Source: Oscillospiraceae bacterium
GTDB lineage: Bacteria > Bacillota > Clostridia > Oscillospirales > Oscillospiraceae
DNA length: 39,993 nt
Direction: 5' to 3'
Assembly (NCBI GenBank): GCA_017430455.1
Contig: JAFRMX010000006.1
Coordinates: 1-39,993, forward strand
How positions within the stretch are numbered: the stretch's first letter is position 1; every line of letters begins with the position of its first letter. A model generated the notes under the pieces. That model saw only the letters and a program-made list of their open reading frames with translations, was not told where the DNA came from and searched no databases. This document shows, one piece after another, positions 33,158 through 39,749 of this stretch. The position numbers and the translations under genes are program-made.

Positions 33158-33231
33158 TGGGATGTAGTGTAATGGTAACACACCGGACTTTGACTCCGAT
33201 ATAGTGGGTTCGAGTCCCGCCATCCCAGCCA
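33158..33231 (+). tRNA. tRNA-Gln(TTG)
   Basis: A 74-base cloverleaf including CCA. Acceptor TGGGATG/CATCCCA, anticodon loop CTTTGAC (TTG), discriminator G. Confidence 0.95.
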
Positions 33232-33236
33232 TATAC

Positions 33237-33312
33237 GCCCCAGTAGCTCAGCAGGTAGAGCACCGCCCTTTTAAGGCGGGTGTCCGGGGTTCGAGTCCCC
33301 GCTGGAGCACCA
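33237..33312 (+). tRNA. tRNA-Lys(TTT)
   Basis: A 76-base cloverleaf including CCA. Anticodon loop CTTTTAA (TTT), discriminator A. The acceptor GCCCCAG/CTGGAGC has a C-A mismatch at the third pair. Confidence 0.93.
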
Positions 33313-33317
33313 TAATT

Positions 33318-33355
33318 GTACGCTAATCCTGATACGATTAGCGTACTTTTATTTT
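33318..33355 (+). terminator. Terminator of the tRNA cluster
   Basis: A perfect 11-bp stem, GTACGCTAATC (33318-33328) and GATTAGCGTAC (33336-33346), followed by TTTTATTTT. Confidence 0.9.
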
Positions 33356-33465
33356 GCACCCCGGGAAGAACGAAAACCCCTTGCAACAAGGGGCTTTCAG
33401 GCTTCTCGCAAATATAATCATGGCAAGCAATTCCCCGACAGGCCTTTTCTGCCGGGGATTTCTGC
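33318..33465 (+). repeat. Direct repeat copy 1 (left border of flavodoxin island)
   Basis: About 148 bases, repeated with few changes at 37981-38130 in the same orientation. It comprises the tRNA terminator hairpin, a CCCCTTG/CAAGGGG hairpin (about 33378-33393) and a CCCCGACAG/CTGCCGGGG hairpin (about 33433-33457). It begins 6 bases after tRNA-Lys. From 33466 to 33720 no gene is supported. Confidence 0.85.
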
Positions 33466-33720
33466 GTTTTTGAGGCGCTTCTTTTATGTACTGATTTGAA
33501 ATCGTATGCGAGATGGGTATTCGTGTGCGAAATCTCAGTGACGATAAAATCTTCAATGTCGCTAATTCCCGACTGGGGCTATACCGCAGAAGCGCCGGAG
33601 ATGTGATGAACTACACCTTGAGCCCGAAAATCCTCGGACTTAAAACAAAGGCCGACCCGTTTTGGTCGATCCTTTGGCATACTACCTCGCAAGGTGTACT
33701 TGAATTTATGCTTTGATGTA

Positions 33721-33780
33721 GCACCTGACCGGTACGTACGGTGCAACGGGAGGGAGGGGTAGCACCCCTCTCTACCCTAT
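33721..33780 (+). ncRNA. Degraded group II intron 3' end (domains V-VI)
   Basis: A domain VI-like hairpin pairs GGGAGGGAGGGGT (33748-33760) with ACCCCTCTCTACCC (33764-33777), leaving a single bulged A at 33774 as a branch point, 6 bases before a TAT 3' end. Three bases upstream ends a domain V-like GTACGTACGGTGC (33732-33744) paired with GCACC. Domain V is about 10 bases too short and its tetraloop is missing, so the intron should be inactive. No intron-encoded protein is present. Confidence 0.5.
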
Positions 33781-33823
33781 TGACAATTGGAAAAGGCACC
33801 GCATGCCCGATGTCTTTTCGGTT

Positions 33824-33979
33824 TCATCCATGTTCAATGTTGTTTTCTAAAAGCCATGCGCTCAAGTTATCTTTCAGGCCGCTGCCGCCTGAATAGTGAA
33901 CCGAGAGGCCCTCCCCCATGTTCGCGTCAGGGGCAAGCTTGGCGATTGCTGTCAGGCTCTGGCCGAAGCGACCGCCGTC
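33824..33979 (-). pseudogene. C-terminal remnant of a flavodoxin
   Basis: The frame from about 33979 to the stop at 33824 encodes GGRFGQSLTAIAKLAPDANMG...LKDNLSAWLLENNIEHG. This matches the last ~50 residues of short clostridial flavodoxins, which end with GG-x-FG-x-x-L, a GEGLSV strand and a final amphipathic helix. No N-terminal FMN-binding part precedes it; instead it abuts the truncated DUF4405 gene in another frame. A deletion has joined the two genes. Confidence 0.65.
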
Positions 33980-34203
33980 GTGGTGCTGCGGTAAGGGTTG
34001 TATTTGCCATTGAACAGCGCCGCGTACCAGCGCCGGTTGAGGATCTGGTGGACAATCACGGTCAGGGTCATGAGGATGCCTGTCCACTCGTGCTTCTCCC
34101 CGCCCGTGACCTGATAGCTCATCAGGCACAGCAGGAGGATGAGCATACAGACATCCACGAGCTTTCGCAGACCGTCCCGTTTGATGCTCTGCATGTTGCT
34201 CAT
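33952..34203 (-). CDS. DUF4405 membrane protein, truncated
   Basis: An 83-residue protein corresponding to the first third of DUF4405 proteins: RKLVDVCMLILLLCLMSYQVTGGEKHEWTGILMTLTVIVHQILNRRWYAALFNGKYNPYR. It has two membrane helices with the conserved HEW and HQILNRRWY motifs, whose histidines probably bind haem b. Relatives continue for a further 60-150 residues with two more helices; here the frame leaves the family at about residue 72 and stops after 11 unrelated residues. It overlaps the lipoprotein flavodoxin by 4 bases. A haem or quinone-linked electron-transfer role is likely for intact members, but this copy is probably non-functional. Confidence 0.75.
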   Translation of the reverse strand: MSNMQSIKRDGLRKLVDVCMLILLLCLMSYQVTGGEKHEWTGILMTLTVIVHQILNRRWYAALFNGKYNPYRSTTTAVASARA

Positions 34204-34856
34204 TTGTGGCTGTCGATCCAGCTTTGCAGCTCGCTTTCGGTAACGCTGGAGCTGAAGCGCGTGGAAGTGAGGAAGGTGCCGGTGCCGGCCTGTTCGCCCA
34301 GGGTCTCCCCGGTGCGGCCCGCACCGCTGCCGCCGGAGGTGCAGAACGGAACCACGATGATGCCGGTAAAGTCATGGCTCTCCACGAAGGTGCTCATAAT
34401 GCGCGGGGCCTGTCCCCACCAGATGGGGTAGCCAAGATAAAGGGTGGTGACGCCGTCGAGTGAGATGTCTTCCGCGATCTCCGGGCGGGCGTCGGGGGTG
34501 TTCTGCTCCATGGTGGCGCGGGTCGAGCGGTCATTGTAGTTTAGATCCTCTGCCGTGTAGGGCTGAGCCGGGATGAGGTCCACAAGCTCCGCGCCGGTGA
34601 GGGCCGCGATCTTCTCGGCGACGCCCTTCGTGGTGCCGGTGCAGGAGAAGACAACGACAAGGCTCTTGCTTTCCCGGGTGGGTTCAGCGGGTGCTTTTTC
34701 GAAGGCCGCCTGTTCGGGCGCGGCTTCGGGAATCGCAGTGGATGCCGGGATGGCTGCCGGTGCCGGGGTGGACTGCGCCTGCGCCGGAGTATTGCCGCAA
34801 CCGGCGGATACCAGCATCAGGACAAACAAAAGGAATACTGCGATTCGTTTTTTCAT
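34200..34856 (-). CDS. Flavodoxin-domain lipoprotein
   Basis: A 218-residue exported protein. The signal peptide ends in a VSAGC lipobox (Cys20), and a Pro/Ala-rich linker (about 22-65) leads to a flavodoxin domain. The FMN phosphate loop is VVFSCTGTTKGVAEKIA, followed by LYLGYPIWWGQAPRIMSTF and FCTSGGSGAGRTG. The ATG at 34856 is chosen because AAGGAG lies 8 bases upstream; the ATG at 34862 is only 2 bases from it. Extracytoplasmic flavodoxins may receive electrons from membrane haem proteins, consistent with the DUF4405 gene that follows with a 4-base overlap. Confidence 0.88.
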   Translation of the reverse strand: MKKRIAVFLLFVLMLVSAGCGNTPAQAQSTPAPAAIPASTAIPEAAPEQAAFEKAPAEPTRESKSLVVVFSCTGTTKGVAEKIAALTGAELVDLIPAQPYTAEDLNYNDRSTRATMEQNTPDARPEIAEDISLDGVTTLYLGYPIWWGQAPRIMSTFVESHDFTGIIVVPFCTSGGSGAGRTGETLGEQAGTGTFLTSTRFSSSVTESELQSWIDSHK

Positions 34857-34868
34857 TTTCATATCTCC

Positions 34869-35348
34869 TTACGAAAGCTTCAAGCTGTCGATCCAGCTCT
34901 TCAGCTCCCGCTCGGAGGCGCGGGCTGAAAAACGCTTGCCGCTTAAAACCTTTGCGCCCCCGGCCAGCGTTTCGATCCGTCCCTGGCCTTCGCCTAGTCC
35001 GCTCCCGCCAGAGGTGAAGAACGGCACGATCGTCTTCTCTGAAAAATCATAGGCGTCCAGAAAAGTGTCGATGATACTGGGCTCGCGGTACCACCAAATG
35101 GGAAAGCCCAGGAAGATCACGTCTGCCTCGACAACAGAGGCGGCGGTATCGGCAAGCGCCGGGCGGCAGTCTGGATCCTGCATCTCCACAGTGCTGCGGG
35201 CTTTCTTATCCATCCAGTTCAGATCTTTTCGCTCATAGGGTACGGCAGGCTTGATTTCATATAGCCCTGCGTCTGCTGCAGCGGCGAGGGTCTGTGCCAG
35301 TCTGGCGGTGCTGCCGCTGGCGGAAAAATAGGCAACCAGTGTTTTCAT
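34869..35348 (-). CDS. Flavodoxin
   Basis: A 159-residue cytoplasmic flavodoxin of the short, NAD(P)H-dependent type. FMN loop is YFSASGSTARLAQTLA (Ser/Thr-x-Ser-Gly-x-Thr), then FLGFPIWWYREPSIIDTFLD and FFTSGGSGLGEGQGRIETL. The domain layout parallels the lipoprotein flavodoxin and the copy at 39217, so three intact members and one remnant lie within 6 kb. Its start overlaps the CMD-cupin stop by 4 bases. It may act as electron carrier or quinone reductase in the operon. Confidence 0.92.
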   Translation of the reverse strand: MKTLVAYFSASGSTARLAQTLAAAADAGLYEIKPAVPYERKDLNWMDKKARSTVEMQDPDCRPALADTAASVVEADVIFLGFPIWWYREPSIIDTFLDAYDFSEKTIVPFFTSGGSGLGEGQGRIETLAGGAKVLSGKRFSARASERELKSWIDSLKLS

Positions 35349-36121
35349 TTCGATAACTCCTTTTCTTGTTTCAGTTTCTTGTAATCGTCCTCAGAGACCG
35401 GCTCCAGCCATTCCGTGGAAGTGTCTTCCCCGCTGACTTCGATGGCAAGGTGTGAAAACCAGCTGTCGGAGGCAGCACCGTGCCAGTGCTTGACATTGGC
35501 GGGGATGTTGACAACCGTACCCGGTGTCATTTCAACGGGCTCCTTGCCCCACTCCTGATACCAGCCGCGGCCGCCTACACAGATGAGCATCTGACCACCG
35601 CCGGAGCTTGCGTGATGAATGTGCCAGTTGTTGCGGCAGCCAGGCTCAAAAGTCACGTTGAATACCGGAACCTGTGTCATGGAAACAGGGGCCAGATAGC
35701 TTTGTCCCACGAAAAACTGCCCGTAGGGGTTTTCCTCCCCGATGGGGAAGAAAATCGAATTTTGGTAAGCGTCCTTCTCCGACTGCGCGGGCTCTTCTTC
35801 GTTCCAGATCTCCTTTGCCTGTCGGAACACCGCCCAGCCCTTGGGCCAGCCCACATACATGGTGGCATGGGTGATGATGGCGGCGATCTCCTCTTTCGTC
35901 ACGCCATTATTTTTTGCGTTCTGCAGGTGATAGCCGAGGGACGAGTCCGTAATCCCCGATGCCATCAGGGACACGACGGTGATGATGCACTTGGTTTTCA
36001 CGTCAATCGCTTCCTCGTTCCAGACCTCGCCGAAGAGCACATCATCGTTGAGGTGGGCAAACATCGGCGCAAATTCGCCGAGCTGTGCGCGTCCCGCTGT
36101 CTGTGTGATTTTCTTGCTCAT
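35345..36121 (-). CDS. Carboxymuconolactone decarboxylase-like/cupin fusion protein
   Basis: A 258-residue two-domain protein. Residues ~5-115 resemble carboxymuconolactone decarboxylase (FGEVWNEEAIDVKTKCIITVVSLMASG, TKEEIAAIITHATMYVGWPKGWAVF) but lack the CxxC of peroxidase-active AhpD relatives. Residues ~150-245 are a cupin barrel: EPGCRNNWHIHHASSGGGQMLICVGGRGWYQEWG and VVNIPANVKHWHGAA, with the His residues expected to bind a metal. Such fusions are common next to flavodoxins and quinone enzymes. The ATG at 36121 has AGGTGG 8 bases upstream; an upstream GTG is rejected. Confidence 0.9.
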   Translation of the reverse strand: MSKKITQTAGRAQLGEFAPMFAHLNDDVLFGEVWNEEAIDVKTKCIITVVSLMASGITDSSLGYHLQNAKNNGVTKEEIAAIITHATMYVGWPKGWAVFRQAKEIWNEEEPAQSEKDAYQNSIFFPIGEENPYGQFFVGQSYLAPVSMTQVPVFNVTFEPGCRNNWHIHHASSGGGQMLICVGGRGWYQEWGKEPVEMTPGTVVNIPANVKHWHGAASDSWFSHLAIEVSGEDTSTEWLEPVSEDDYKKLKQEKELSK

Positions 36122-36135
36122 GTCATATTCCACCT

Positions 36136-36465
36136 TTACTTTTTAATAAACTTCATATCCTTTTCCGGCAGGGCGGAATCATCGGAAACAAAGCGCTCGA
36201 CCTTCATATGCAGGTCGTACTTCTCCCGCAGCGCCGCAATCTGCGCCATCATGGGGGAAGCATGGTGTGCGTCGATGGCATCCTGATCCCGCCACTGGTC
36301 GATGAGCAGCACGGTCTCGGGATCATCCATCGGGAAAAAGTATTCATAGCGCACATTTCCGTCCTCGGCGCGGATCGCGGCGACGTCGCCGCTTTGTACC
36401 ATTTCTTCCGCAAAGGCTCTGGCACTGCCGTTTGTGCCGGTATAATAGAGATTGACGGTAATCAT
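36136..36465 (-). CDS. Antibiotic biosynthesis monooxygenase-type (YgiN-like quinol monooxygenase) protein
   Basis: A 109-residue ABM-fold protein: MITVNLYYTGTNGSARAFAEEMVQSG, RYEYFFPMDDPETVLLIDQWRDQDAIDAHHASPMMAQIAALREKYDL. The last part is the typical helix with the conserved W and HHASP. Homologues such as YgiN oxidise quinols or help remove reactive quinones without a cofactor. The start overlaps the TetR stop by 4 bases. It ends 14 bases before the CMD-cupin start, so it is translated within the same operon. Confidence 0.88.
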   Translation of the reverse strand: MITVNLYYTGTNGSARAFAEEMVQSGDVAAIRAEDGNVRYEYFFPMDDPETVLLIDQWRDQDAIDAHHASPMMAQIAALREKYDLHMKVERFVSDDSALPEKDMKFIKK

Positions 36466-37013
36466 GTCAGCCCTCCCAACAGCGACCGAATAAAGTCATA
36501 AGCCATGTCATAGGTGCTCATATACACATAGGATATTCCTGCCTCCCGCATGGCCTGCTTCTGCTTTTCCGTCACCACGGTATAGGGATAAAGGCCATAG
36601 ACAAAGGGCAGGAAAGCATACAGGAAGGTCTGGCGCTTCTGTTCGTCCAAGCCGGGAACAAATTTTATAAGGCAGCGATCTACTGCATCCTTCGACGCTC
36701 CGTAAGCTGTCTTAAATTCAATCAGGCGCTCCATGCGGGAATTTGCTTCCATGTCAAACATATTCATGCTCAGGAGCTTGAGCATCAGCGGCCGCCGCTC
36801 CAGCGCGTGAGCCAGCTCGGAGGCCAGCTCATCCAGCGTCAAGCTTTCCTTCTGCTCGCAGAGACCGTCAAGGTCTTTGGTAAAACATTCGTATTCCTGC
36901 GCAAAGAGGGCGAGGAAGATTTCTTCTTTCGTCTCATAATAATTATAGATCGACGTACGCGTAAAGGAGGTCTGCTGCCCGATCTCCTTGATCGTGATGT
37001 CCTTGAAGCTCAT
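36462..37013 (-). CDS. TetR-family repressor with disrupted start
   Basis: At least 183 residues. The HTH recognition part IKEIGQQTSFTRTSIYNYYETKEEIFLALF is clear, and a helical ligand domain follows. The first usable ATG in frame is at 37013, but the family's first helix lies upstream in the same frame (ARKEEIISACRRLYEA, to about 37062), open until a TAG at about 37097 and without a start codon. A well-placed ATG with a GAGAGG ribosome site exists at 37090 but is one base out of frame, so a single-base indel (or programmed slip) near 37080 is suspected. The likely targets are the two TGACAnnnTGTCA palindromes upstream of the operon. Confidence 0.85.
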   Translation of the reverse strand: MSFKDITIKEIGQQTSFTRTSIYNYYETKEEIFLALFAQEYECFTKDLDGLCEQKESLTLDELASELAHALERRPLMLKLLSMNMFDMEANSRMERLIEFKTAYGASKDAVDRCLIKFVPGLDEQKRQTFLYAFLPFVYGLYPYTVVTEKQKQAMREAGISYVYMSTYDMAYDFIRSLLGGLT

Positions 37014-37125
37014 GGCCTCATAGAGCCTGCGGCAGGCAGAAATGATCTCTTCCTTGCGGGCATGGTCAGTTCCGGTGATCCTTTCGGCATTTCTCTAACC
37101 CTCTCTTTTTAATTTGTAATGGATG

Positions 37126-37665
37126 TCAGTTCATTTTCATGCAGGCGCCAAGGATGTCGCCGGTTTCCAGATATTCATAGGTCGGGAACTGGAACAGCAC
37201 GGGTTTGAATTTTCGGTAGTCGATTTTGTCCTTCTCGGTCAGGATGTCCTCTTCCACATAGGTGGCGGTAATGCGGCAGATGAAGTTTTCAAAGCCCTGG
37301 AGCTCGTAGATGTCCTCCACCTCGCACTCCATGGTGACCTTGGCCTCGTCGATCATCGGCGCGCCCCTCTCGCCGAGGGTGTAGGCAAACGCCTCGGATT
37401 TATCTGTCTTGTTTCCGCTGACACAGCCCATTTTATCTGCGTCTCCGAGCCAGGAGGCGTCCACCACATTGACGGAGACGACCTTGTTTTCACGGATGCC
37501 CTTGTTGGTATAGTGGGCCTTGACCATGGAGAGCATCAGATGGCTGTGTGCCATGACGCCCGCATGGGCCACCAACGTCCAGTTCGGCTTCCCGTCCACC
37601 ATCGCGCCGACCACGATCACCGGCGCCGGATACAGTGCAAGCTGCGCTCCAGTATTCTTTTTCAT
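37126..37665 (-). CDS. Flavin reductase-like (FMN-binding split-barrel) protein
   Basis: A 179-residue protein of the flavin reductase/DIM6-NTAB family, first gene of the island operon. Family features are YPAPVIVVGAMVDGKPNWTLVAHAGVMAH (FMN phosphate site), KAHYTNKGIRENKVVSVNVVD and GCVSGNKTDKSEAFAY. Members bind FMN and reduce flavins or small electrophiles with NAD(P)H. The ATG at 37665 has GGGAG 7 bases upstream; an ATG at 37671 is only 1 base from it. Its promoter is overlapped by two TetR-type operators, so the gene should be induced by the repressor's ligand. Confidence 0.9.
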   Translation of the reverse strand: MKKNTGAQLALYPAPVIVVGAMVDGKPNWTLVAHAGVMAHSHLMLSMVKAHYTNKGIRENKVVSVNVVDASWLGDADKMGCVSGNKTDKSEAFAYTLGERGAPMIDEAKVTMECEVEDIYELQGFENFICRITATYVEEDILTEKDKIDYRKFKPVLFQFPTYEYLETGDILGACMKMN

Positions 37666-37692
37666 TGTCATACTCCCTTTTAAAAATTATAA

Positions 37693-37740
37693 TGACACGA
37701 TGTCAGAACGAACTATAACACCATTCTGACAGCGTGTCAA
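37693..37740 (-). promoter_or_regulatory. Promoter and paired TetR operators of the flavodoxin-island operon
   Basis: The minus strand shows TTGACA (37740-37735), a 17-bp spacer and TATAGT (37717-37712). Palindrome 1, TGACAGCGTGTCA (37727-37739), covers the -35. Palindrome 2, TGACACGATGTCA (37693-37705), covers the expected start site. Both fit TGACAnnnTGTCA and together form a larger inverted repeat of 16-base arms with one mismatch. This is the classic arrangement for repression by a TetR dimer pair. Confidence 0.85.
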
Positions 37741-37980
37741 CTATATTGTTTGTTATTTGCATCTGGAAATGGCTTTATCGGCTCTTTCATCTGTCTGCGG
37801 AAAGGAATCGACAAATCTCCACCTTTCACTGTCCACAAGTCGGGTTTTTGTACCCCTTGAAATGTCCATTTTCTGGGTACATTTTAAAAAGCAGTGGCTC
37901 GTGCACCCCGCCCAGCAAAATGCACCCCACCTTAACCCCGGGGTGCATTGGTATCAAAATTAGCGTTATATCCCATAAAA
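37741..37980. other. Gene-free stretch between the operon promoter and direct repeat 2
   Basis: No gene is supported here. It holds a strong hairpin, AATGCACCCC (about 37918-37927) with GGGGTGCATT (about 37940-37949), and a TTAGCG word related to the adjacent repeat. The short open frames show no family features. Confidence 0.5.
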
Positions 37981-38130
37981 GTACGCTAATCTTGATACGA
38001 TTAGCGTACTTTTATTTTTACACCCCGGGAAGAACGAAACCCCCTTGCAACAAGGGGCTTTCAGGCTTCTCGCAAATTTAATCATGGCAAGCAAACCCCC
38101 GACAGACTCATTTTGCCGGGGGATTTATGC
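37981..38130 (+). repeat. Direct repeat copy 2 (right border of flavodoxin island)
   Basis: Second copy of 33318-33465 with about nine of ten bases identical. It includes the GTACGCTAATC/GATTAGCGTAC hairpin followed by a T-rich tail, plus the two further hairpins. No tRNA precedes this copy, so it appears to be a displaced duplicate. From 38131 to 38220 there is no gene. Confidence 0.85.
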
Positions 38131-38220
38131 TTATGCAGGGCAAATCCAGACTGTCTTTGTTTATAATATTCGCAATATTTGGCCTCAAACTGCTTTCCTA
38201 TTTCAGACGATACGTTGCCT

Positions 38221-39108
38221 TTACAGCGGGAATGCCACAGCTTCCCGATACAGACCCTTCAGAATATCGATGAACGAAGATACGCTTGGCCGCTTATCCG
38301 CCTTATGTGTGCACAGCACGCAGGAAAAACTCTCTTCGCAGTCAAAGGGGATCCAGGCAAACTGGCCGCTGTGGTCGTTCAGAAAACCGGGGGCGAGACA
38401 TACGCCTCTCCCGGCGGCAACATTTGTAAGGGTCGTATCATGATCCGGACTGTTGAAATACCGGATCTTTCCGGTGTTTATCAATCGGTTTTGAACAGCC
38501 TTCAGCGCAGGAGGAGAACCCCCGCCCACCATCAGGGTGCGTCCGTAGAGATCCTCTTCCCGAATGATGTTCATTCCGGCGAGAGGATCGTCTCTGTCTG
38601 CGATCAGATAGACGCGGCTTTCAAACAGCTCATGGACGGCGATCCCGGGGATCTGCTTCGTCTGCTCTTTCAGCGCAAACAGGATATCCGTTTCGTTTCT
38701 CAAAAAGGACTCGACCCCGTTTTCATACTGAAATACAGGCGTGATCTGAACGTCATGGTTTGCTTCCGAAAAAAGCCGGATGGCCTCCGGGAGAAAGTAT
38801 ACGGCCTGCCGCACCATGAGACTGATAGAGATGCTGTCCCGGTAGGTCGCGCTGAAATTCTGCCCCTGTTCGATGGCGCGCTTCAGATCCTCCCGCATGC
38901 CGGCCAGGAAAGAGACGAACTGGGCGCCTGCAGGAGTCAGCGCCGCGCCTTTCCCGCTGCGTTCAAAGATCGGGAAGCCGACCTCGTCCTCCAGCAGCCT
39001 GATCTGATAGGTCAGGGTCGGCTGGCTGACAAACATATTCTCCGCCGCACGGCTGAAGTTCAGGGTATGGGCAAGCTCTATACAATAGTCAATCTGTTTC
39101 GTGGTCAT
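38221..39108 (-). CDS. LysR-family transcriptional regulator
   Basis: A 295-residue regulator. The N-terminal winged helix-turn-helix is clear: MTTKQIDYCIELAHTLNFSRAAENMFVSQPTLTYQIRLLEDEVGFPIFERSGKGAALTPAG. Residues ~90-295 form the two-lobed effector domain (SISLMVRQAVYFLPEAIRLFSEANHDVQITP). It is transcribed away from the flavodoxin at 39217 across a 108-bp gap, the usual layout for a LysR activator and its target. The ligand is unknown; redox-active quinones or electrophiles would fit the neighbours. Confidence 0.93.
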   Translation of the reverse strand: MTTKQIDYCIELAHTLNFSRAAENMFVSQPTLTYQIRLLEDEVGFPIFERSGKGAALTPAGAQFVSFLAGMREDLKRAIEQGQNFSATYRDSISISLMVRQAVYFLPEAIRLFSEANHDVQITPVFQYENGVESFLRNETDILFALKEQTKQIPGIAVHELFESRVYLIADRDDPLAGMNIIREEDLYGRTLMVGGGSPPALKAVQNRLINTGKIRYFNSPDHDTTLTNVAAGRGVCLAPGFLNDHSGQFAWIPFDCEESFSCVLCTHKADKRPSVSSFIDILKGLYREAVAFPL

Positions 39109-39156
39109 GGCACGCTCCAGCTATTTAAGAATTCAATTGATTATACACGATTCCGA

Positions 39157-39186
39157 TTGGACATTGCAATAGTTTATGCGTATAAT
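39157..39186 (+). promoter_or_regulatory. Promoter of the flavodoxin-acetyltransferase unit
   Basis: TTGGAC (39157-39162), an 18-bp spacer and TATAAT (39181-39186). AT-rich partial palindromes with ATTCAATTGA (39130-39140) lie just upstream, where a LysR protein would bind. Confidence 0.7.
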
Positions 39187-39216
39187 GAAAGCAGAATAAA
39201 ACAGGAGGAGAAAGCA

Positions 39217-39738
39217 ATGGCAAAAACTTTGATCGCATACTATTCCAGGGCGGATGAGAACTACTTCGGCGGAGCGATGCGCTATGTGAAAGTCGGCAAT
39301 ACGGAGATCGTCTGCAATATCATGAAGGAGCTGATCCCCGCGGACAGCTTGAAAATCGAAATGAAGAATCCTTACTCACCGGTATATATGACCTGCATCG
39401 AGGAGGCAAAAAAGGATCTGCGTGCAAAGGCAAGGCCGGAGCTTGTTTCCATGCCGGACTCTATCGACGGGTTTGATACTGTCGTCCTTGCCTACCCCAA
39501 CTACTGGGGCACCATGCCGATGGCTATCTTCACCTTCTTGGAGCATTACGATTTCTCCGGAAAGACCATCCTGCCGCTGTGCACCAACGAGGGCAGCGGC
39601 ATGGGCGGCAGCGAGCGCGACATCAAACGCACATGCCCCGGCGCGAATGTAAAGAGCGGACTGTCCATCACGGGCAGCAGCGCGGCCAACTCCAGAGAAG
39701 CGGTCAAGCGCTGGCTGTCCGCCAACGGCCTGATGTAA
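39217..39738 (+). CDS. Flavodoxin
   Basis: A 173-residue flavodoxin. The segment AKTLIAYYSRADENYFGGAMRYVKVGNTEIVCNIM has a modified FMN loop: the usual T/S-x-T-G-x-T is replaced by a longer SRADENYFGG-type loop found in a clostridial subgroup. AYPNYWGTMPMAIFTFLEHYDFSGKTILPLCTNEGSGMGGSERDI and the C-terminal KSGLSITGSSAANSREAVKRWL complete the fold. AGGAGGAG precedes the ATG. It is the probable LysR target and is followed after 11 bases by an acetyltransferase gene. Confidence 0.92.
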   Translation: MAKTLIAYYSRADENYFGGAMRYVKVGNTEIVCNIMKELIPADSLKIEMKNPYSPVYMTCIEEAKKDLRAKARPELVSMPDSIDGFDTVVLAYPNYWGTMPMAIFTFLEHYDFSGKTILPLCTNEGSGMGGSERDIKRTCPGANVKSGLSITGSSAANSREAVKRWLSANGLM

Positions 39739-39749
39739 GGAGAAAACAG

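Noticed and set aside
31061..33470. CRISPR array
   Set aside because: The repeated sequences are inverted or single direct copies with hairpins. There is no regular spacing of short repeats and no cas gene.
33513..33799. Short overlapping frames on both strands after direct repeat 1
   Set aside because: No ribosome site and no family match; the stretch includes the intron-like RNA remnant.
37734..38081. Short plus-strand frames before and across direct repeat 2
   Set aside because: They span hairpins and the repeat, lack ribosome sites, and resemble no protein family.
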